Shown: in pieces, positions 7,058 to 10,709 of the stretch
Layout of the letters: every line of letters begins with the position of its first letter
Numbering within the stretch: the stretch's first letter is position 1
Assembly: GCA_947456315.1 (NCBI GenBank)
Contig: CANGRU010000027.1
Location: 1 to 10,709, forward strand
DNA: 10,709 bases
Origin: Beijerinckiaceae bacterium
GTDB taxonomy: Bacteria > Pseudomonadota > Alphaproteobacteria > Rhizobiales > Beijerinckiaceae
Direction of reading: 5' to 3'
Position numbers and translations under genes: made by a program
The notes under the pieces: model-generated
Database searches by the model: none
Told to the model about the DNA's origin: nothing
What the model saw: the letters and a program-made list of their open reading frames with translations, nothing else

Positions 7058-7824
7058 TTTGTGCTGACGAGTGGCGTAAAGCCGTGCGCCGTGAAGATAG
7101 CTTGCGCGCGCGGGTTTGTGAGAAATCCGAGAAAGTCGGACGCATCCAACCGTGCAGTGGTGGTCAGTGCGGCAGGATAGATGATGGGCGGATGTGTATC
7201 GGCAGGAAATGTGCCGATCACGCTCACCTTGCTGTCTGCGATCGCATCGGTCGCATAGACAATGCCCAGTGGCGCTTCACCGCGTGCCACCAGCATCAAA
7301 GCCATGCGCACATTTTCTGTGCCGGCGATTTTGTCTTTGATGGACTCGAAAAGACCAAGTTGCGTCAGGGCTGCTTTGGCATATTTGCCAGCGGGCACGG
7401 CTTGCGGATCAGGCAGAGCGAGACGCCCGCCTTTGAGCAGGCCTGCCAGATCAAGGCTCGTGTTGAGCGTGACCGGTGCACTGCCCGCAGGGGCCACCAG
7501 CACCAGCCGATTGCCCAGAAGGTCGAGGCGGCTGGCGGGGGCGATCAGTTTGCGCTCAGCCAGCCAGTTCATCCAATCCTCATCCGCCGAGATGAAGAGA
7601 TCAGCCGGAGCGCCTTGGTCTATCTGTCGGGCGAGCTGGTTGGAGCCGGCAAAAGACAGAACAGGCTCAGGCTTGCCGCTGGCCCCATAAGCGGCGGCAA
7701 TGGCCTCCAGCGCCTCTTTCAGGCTGGCCGCGGCAAAGACCGTCAGGCGGCGGGCCTGTGCGCGGGTCGGGCTCGCGAGGCTGGCGCAGGCGGTCAGGGT
7801 CAAAAGGGTGCGGCGGTTGATCAT
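7054..7824 (-). CDS. modA: Periplasmic molybdate-binding protein ModA
   Basis: This 256-residue protein has an N-terminal export signal (MINRRTLLTLTACASLASPTRAQA), probably cleaved after AQA. An LTAC sequence at residues 10-13 resembles a lipobox, so a lipoprotein cannot be excluded. The mature protein starts RLTVFAAASLKEALEAIA. This and FAGSNQLARQIDQGAPADLFISAD are the oxyanion-binding segments with the Ser residues known from ModA. PDPQAVPAGKYAKAAL and PLGIVYATDA (with the binding-site Tyr) complete the pattern. It captures molybdate, and possibly tungstate, and delivers it to ModBC. It is the first gene of modABC. A Mo-box lies 9 bp upstream of its ATG, so repression under molybdenum-replete conditions is expected. 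The Shine-Dalgarno is weak (GAGAG). Confidence 0.94.
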   Translation of the reverse strand: MINRRTLLTLTACASLASPTRAQARRLTVFAAASLKEALEAIAAAYGASGKPEPVLSFAGSNQLARQIDQGAPADLFISADEDWMNWLAERKLIAPASRLDLLGNRLVLVAPAGSAPVTLNTSLDLAGLLKGGRLALPDPQAVPAGKYAKAALTQLGLFESIKDKIAGTENVRMALMLVARGEAPLGIVYATDAIADSKVSVIGTFPADTHPPIIYPAALTTTARLDASDFLGFLTNPRAQAIFTAHGFTPLVSTK

Positions 7825-7832
7825 GGAGCTCT

Positions 7833-7856
7833 CGTTATATCCTCTAGGATATAGCG
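7833..7856. promoter_or_regulatory. Mo-box: ModE-type operator upstream of modA
   Basis: The half-sites CGTTATAT (7833-7840) and ATATAGCG (7849-7856) flank the 8-base spacer CCTCTAGG. The two halves are inverted copies with one mismatch, and the spacer extends the symmetry. They match the known ModE-binding consensus (CGnTATAT with its inverted copy). The element ends 9 bases before the modA ATG. It probably overlaps the -10 element or transcription start, consistent with repression. Whether the short ModE-type protein in this window binds it is an inference. Confidence 0.85.
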
Positions 7857-7902
7857 CTTGTCGGGCTTGGCAAGCATCTTTGCCGCTTATGCTGCCGGTT
7901 CA

Positions 7903-7923
7903 CGCGCCAATTGACTTGGCGCG
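7903..7923. promoter_or_regulatory. Perfect 8-bp inverted repeat in the modA / MFS exporter intergenic region
   Basis: CGCGCCAA (7903-7910) and TTGGCGCG (7916-7923) are perfect inverted copies around a 5-base spacer, TTGAC. The right half contains TTGGCG, which could be a -35 element for the exporter gene. This fits an operator for a dimeric repressor, but no cognate regulator is seen in the window. Confidence 0.4.
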
Positions 7924-7944
7924 CCGTGCCCTGCGCCCTATGTC
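7916..7944 (+). promoter_or_regulatory. Candidate weak promoter for the MFS exporter
   Basis: TTGGCG (7916-7921) and TATGTC (7939-7944) are spaced by 17 bases. Transcription would start near 7951 and the leader would begin with a small hairpin (AGGCTC 7951-7956 with GAGCCT 7963-7968). The match is modest and found by eye. Confidence 0.3.
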
Positions 7945-7995
7945 ATGATCAGGCTCTAAAAGGAGCCTCTGATTCCCCCATCCAAGAGGTAGACC

Positions 7996-9501
7996 TTGAC
8001 CAGCGGCACCGATATTCCCGCCGCGCCTCCTGAGGCCAAGCTCAGCACACGTCAGCTGTTCTTCACGGTTTTCCCCTCGATCATGCTGCCGATGTTCATC
8101 GCCATGAGCGATCAGACCATTGTGGCCAGCGCATTGCCTTCCATCGCGGCGGCTTTGGGCGAGGTTGAGCGCGTTTCCTGGACGGTTATTGCCTATTTGA
8201 TCGCGGTGACGCTGGCCGCGCCCGTCTATGGTTATCTCGGCGATATCTATGGTCGCCGCCGCTTCATGTTCATCGCGCTGGGTATTTATATCTGCGCCTG
8301 CATCGGCTGCACATTGGCGCCGAGCATCTGGGTGCTGGCGGGCACGCGTTTTCTGCAGGGTCTTGGCGGCGGCGGCTTGATGGTGCTCTCGCAAGCTTTG
8401 ATCGGCGAAGCTGTGCCGCCGCGCCAACGCGGACAATTCCAGGGCTATCTTGCCGGCATTGCCGTCACCGCCTCGGCCTTCGGCCCGATTGCGGGCGCCT
8501 TCATGACCGATCTCTTCGGATGGCGTGCAGTGTTTCTGTTGCATGTGCCCACCGCCATGATCGCTTTTGCTTTGACGATGCGTCTCAAAGCACGGCCGGG
8601 CAATCATCAGGCGGGTTGGCAATTTGACTTTCCGGGTTTGATTTTCTTCACCGGCGTTGTCGTGCCGATTTTGTTGGCCATGGATCAGGTGCGCGCCTTT
8701 GATGTTGCGCGCCGTCCGCTCATCATCACGCTTCTGGTGGTGGCGATTGTGTCCTTTGCCTTTTTGATGCGGCGTGAGTTTTCAACGCCCTCGCCGCTGC
8801 TGCCTGTGCGGCTGTTGCGTCAGGCCGCTATCTGGCGTGCGGATCTGATGGCCGCGTGCCACGGCGCAACGCTCGTCTCATTGGTCGCTTTCATGCCGCT
8901 TTATCTGCGCGCCGTGCATCAAGCCAGCGCAGGCGATATTTCGACTGTGCTCTTGGCCATCACAGCCGGCGTGGGGTCGGGTTCGATTGTGACGGGGCGC
9001 ATTGTCACGCGCACCGGCAAAACCATGATTGTTCCCTCGATTTCGCTGATGTTTACCAGCATCAGCCTCGTGGTGTTTGCGCTTTACGGGCAGAGCTTTT
9101 CAACGCTGCAATTGGCATTCTTGCTCTGGTTCAACTGCTTCACCATGGGGTCTGTCATGGGCGTGGCGCAGGTGACAGTGCAAACAGCGGCAGGCCCCAA
9201 GCAATTGGGTCAGGCGTCAAGCTCTGTGCAGCTGTCGCGCTCGATTGGCGCATCATTGGGGACTGCCACGATCAGCACGATCCTGTTTGCCACATTGGCC
9301 ACGCGCGATCCGGAGGCCGCCAAATTGTTCGGGGCTATTTTGCAGGATGCCCATGCTGCGCTGGCTGATTTGTCACCCGCGCGCCGCTTGGCTGTCACAG
9401 ATGAAGTGGCATCCGCTTTTCGTGTGGCCTTCCTGACGCTGTCTGGCATCACAACCATCGGATCGATTCTGGCTTGGACCAATCCGATGCGTCGTGTCTG
9501 A
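7996..9501 (+). CDS. DHA2-family MFS drug/proton antiporter (EmrB/QacA type, 14 TM)
   Basis: This is a 501-residue membrane protein with about 14 hydrophobic helices, as expected for the DHA2 branch. It starts at TTG 7996-7998 with AGAGG about 6 bases upstream. The next ATG would cut into the first helix. SDQTIVASALPSIA in TM1 (Asp39) matches the family motif LDxTIVNVALP. LGDIYGRRR (81-89) is motif A. GIAVTASAFGPIAGA (about 154-168) is motif C, the antiporter signature, followed by WRAVFLLHVP, the EmrB-like WRWIFxINVP. It should export a hydrophobic or toxic compound using the proton gradient. No membrane-fusion partner (EmrA-like) or regulator lies adjacent. It is divergent from modA and ends 3 bases from the convergent stress-protein gene. 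Confidence 0.9.
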   Translation: MTSGTDIPAAPPEAKLSTRQLFFTVFPSIMLPMFIAMSDQTIVASALPSIAAALGEVERVSWTVIAYLIAVTLAAPVYGYLGDIYGRRRFMFIALGIYICACIGCTLAPSIWVLAGTRFLQGLGGGGLMVLSQALIGEAVPPRQRGQFQGYLAGIAVTASAFGPIAGAFMTDLFGWRAVFLLHVPTAMIAFALTMRLKARPGNHQAGWQFDFPGLIFFTGVVVPILLAMDQVRAFDVARRPLIITLLVVAIVSFAFLMRREFSTPSPLLPVRLLRQAAIWRADLMAACHGATLVSLVAFMPLYLRAVHQASAGDISTVLLAITAGVGSGSIVTGRIVTRTGKTMIVPSISLMFTSISLVVFALYGQSFSTLQLAFLLWFNCFTMGSVMGVAQVTVQTAAGPKQLGQASSSVQLSRSIGASLGTATISTILFATLATRDPEAAKLFGAILQDAHAALADLSPARRLAVTDEVASAFRVAFLTLSGITTIGSILAWTNPMRRV

Positions 9502-9504
9502 TTT

Positions 9505-10338
9505 TTAGCTCGTCATCAGGACCGGCATTTCAGCAAAGTTCATGATGTGGCTGGTGGCGCCACCAAAGAACATCTGGCGCAAACGGCTTTGCGTGTAAGC
9601 GCCTTTGATGAGCAAATCCGCGCCCAAGGCTTCAGCCCCGCGCAAGACCGCTTCACCGCTGTTGCGATGTTTGGCATTGCGCAGAATGAATTCGGCATTG
9701 ATGCCATGGCCACGCAGCATGTCCGCATAGAGATCGCCCGCCGGCCCTTCCGAGCGGAATTCTTCAACGGTCATGACGATGACTTTTTGCGCCGCCTTCA
9801 GGAAGGGCATGGCCATGGCGCTGGCGCGGGCGGTCTCGACGCTGTTGTTCCAGGCGATGACAACCGTGTCGCCCATTTTCTCCGGCGCCTTGGGTGGCGC
9901 CAGAATGATCGGCTTGCCGCTTTCAAATAAAACCGTCTCGGCGGTGGCCATGCGCGGATCACCGCGCTCGGGGCCCGGGCGACCGAGCACAGAACAATCA
10001 AAGATACGCGCATAAGAGCCGATCTGGCTCTCGCCAAAAGCGCTCTCGCCCGTCCAGCCGAAGGAGGGCTGTTGATGGCCTTGGCCACGCTCGGCCAAGC
10101 CGGCCGCGCGCATGACGCCGGCAAAGCGCTCATGGCCCTCGTCGGCCAATTCTTTCCAGGTGTTCTGGTCGGCCACGCTCCAACTGACAGGCATGTCGAA
10201 GGCGACCAGATCGGGCAAGTCGGGCCCTAGCGGCATGCCCTCGACATAGGAATCGAAACGGCGTGCCGCCAGCAAAGCCGTCTGCAGGACGGATTCGATG
10301 GCTGAATGGGTCTCGACCGGAACCAGAATATTTTTCAT
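9505..10338 (-). CDS. Universal stress protein (UspA) family, two-domain length
   Basis: This 277-residue protein starts at ATG 10336-10338, giving MKNILVPVETH, the typical Usp first strand. A GAGG lies 10 bases upstream. A longer reading from 10377 adds 13 residues and is less likely. At 277 residues it has room for two Usp folds. The C-terminal half is recognisable: TVVIAWNNSVETARASAMAMPFL as its first strand and helix, then DLLIKGAYTQSRLRQMFFGGATSHIMNFAEMPVLMTS. The latter is the ATP-binding G-x2-G-x9-G-(S/T) region in altered form. The N-terminal half lacks a clear nucleotide-binding motif. It is probably a cytoplasmic stress-survival protein. The gene is convergent with the MFS exporter and downstream of lepA, with no functional link evident. 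Confidence 0.88.
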   Translation of the reverse strand: MKNILVPVETHSAIESVLQTALLAARRFDSYVEGMPLGPDLPDLVAFDMPVSWSVADQNTWKELADEGHERFAGVMRAAGLAERGQGHQQPSFGWTGESAFGESQIGSYARIFDCSVLGRPGPERGDPRMATAETVLFESGKPIILAPPKAPEKMGDTVVIAWNNSVETARASAMAMPFLKAAQKVIVMTVEEFRSEGPAGDLYADMLRGHGINAEFILRNAKHRNSGEAVLRGAEALGADLLIKGAYTQSRLRQMFFGGATSHIMNFAEMPVLMTS

Positions 10339-10436
10339 CGGGGCGCGCCTCGAAAAGTCATGTGCTGGAGCCAGCATGCCACGAACAAGGCGCGGCGAAC
10401 AGATGCCCGTTTCTGACGTTTTCGCTATCGCATCAA

Positions 10437-10464
10437 GGGGCGAGGATCAGCTGGCAGACGCCCC
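10437..10464 (-). terminator. Weak hairpin after lepA, possible terminator
   Basis: GGGGCG (10437-10442) and CGCCCC (10459-10464) form a 6-bp GC stem just after the lepA stop. The loop is 16 bases and contains a further self-complementary CAGCTG. No T-run follows on the minus strand, so intrinsic termination is uncertain and read-through into the stress-protein gene is possible. Confidence 0.3.
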
Positions 10465-10466
10465 GC

Positions 10467-10709
10467 TCAGCTGTCCATCTTCAAAGCGGCGATGAAAGCT
10501 TCCTGCGGAATCTCCACCTTGCCGAATTGGCGCATGCGCTTTTTGCCCTCTTTCTGCTTGTCGAGGAGCTTGCGCTTACGCGAGGCGTCGCCGCCGTAGC
10601 ATTTGGCGGTCACGTCTTTGCGCAAAGCGCGGACCGTTTCACGCGCGATGATCTTGCCGCCGATCGCCGCCTGAATCGGAATCTGGAACATGTGCGGCGG
10701 GATCAGGTC
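10467..10709 (-). CDS. lepA: Elongation factor 4 (LepA), C-terminal 80 residues (runs off right edge)
   Basis: The open frame enters from the right edge as [18 protein letters not shown] and ends [17 protein letters not shown] with TGA at 10467-10469. [32 protein letters not shown], together with [19 protein letters not shown], is the highly conserved LepA-specific C-terminal domain. LepA is a ribosome-bound GTPase, implicated in back-translocation and in initiation or assembly under stress. The GTPase and the other upstream domains lie outside the window. The alphaproteobacterial-looking ending supports the taxonomic guess. Confidence 0.97.
   Translation of the reverse strand, partial: DLIPPHMFQIPIQAAIGGKIIARETVRALRKDVTAKCYGGDASRKRKLLDKQKEGKKRMRQFGKVEIPQEAFIAALKMDS

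Noticed and set aside
7084..7854. 256-codon plus-strand open frame opposite modA
   Set aside because: It is a mirror of the modA frame, rich in Arg, Gly and Cys, with no motif. ModA on the other strand is unambiguous.
7945..7959. Four-codon mini-ORF (Met-Ile-Arg-Leu) overlapping the leader hairpin of the MFS gene, as possible attenuation
   Set aside because: It has no ribosome site, and the likely transcription start (about 7951) lies inside it. Best treated as chance.
7900..8622. 240-codon minus-strand open frame over the start of the MFS gene
   Set aside because: The composition is antisense-like (His, Gly, Arg rich) and there is no recognised domain. The MFS frame has clear motifs A and C.

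Overview
The window looks like a chromosomal segment of an alphaproteobacterium, probably Hyphomicrobiales-like. This is an inference from the LepA C-terminus, the ModE-type regulator, moderately high GC, frequent ATGA/GTGA start-stop overlaps and use of GTG/TTG starts. There are no RNA genes, insertion sequences, CRISPR arrays or other mobile-element traces. No gene-free stretch exceeds about 180 bp.

Layout. (1) At 1-796 (minus) is the N-terminal part of a PhaC-like alpha/beta hydrolase with a Cys nucleophile box. A strong intrinsic terminator at about 821-864 separates it from the next unit. (2) At 925-5185 (minus) is a probable three-gene operon: acyl-CoA dehydrogenase, then a tandem RidA-domain protein (1-nt stop/start overlap), then a CoxL/XDH-type molybdopterin-binding subunit. 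No FAD or 2Fe-2S partner subunit is encoded nearby. (3) At 5362-5712 (plus), divergent from that operon, is a ModE-type regulator consisting of the DNA-binding domain only. A long imperfect palindrome (5300-5350) sits between its likely promoter and its start codon. (4) At 5703-7824 (minus) are modA-modB-modC for high-affinity molybdate import, with overlapping start/stop codons and a clear Mo-box (7833-7856) just upstream of modA. (5) At 7996-9501 (plus) is a DHA2-type 14-TM MFS exporter, divergent from modA. (6) At 9505-10338 (minus) is a universal stress protein family member, convergent with the exporter. (7) At 10467-10709 (minus) is the C-terminal end of lepA (elongation factor 4).

How they fit together. 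The middle of the window has a molybdenum theme: molybdate uptake (ModABC), a ModE-like regulator and a molybdenum hydroxylase subunit, all within 7 kb. The enzyme is tied by operon structure to an acyl-CoA dehydrogenase and a Rid-fold protein. This suggests a small uncharacterised catabolic or detoxifying pathway that depends on molybdenum. The substrate cannot be read from the sequence. The most noteworthy points are the orphan large subunit in this operon, the absence of any Mop/TOBE molybdate-binding domain in both ModC and the regulator, and the palindrome overlapping the regulator's promoter and Shine-Dalgarno region.
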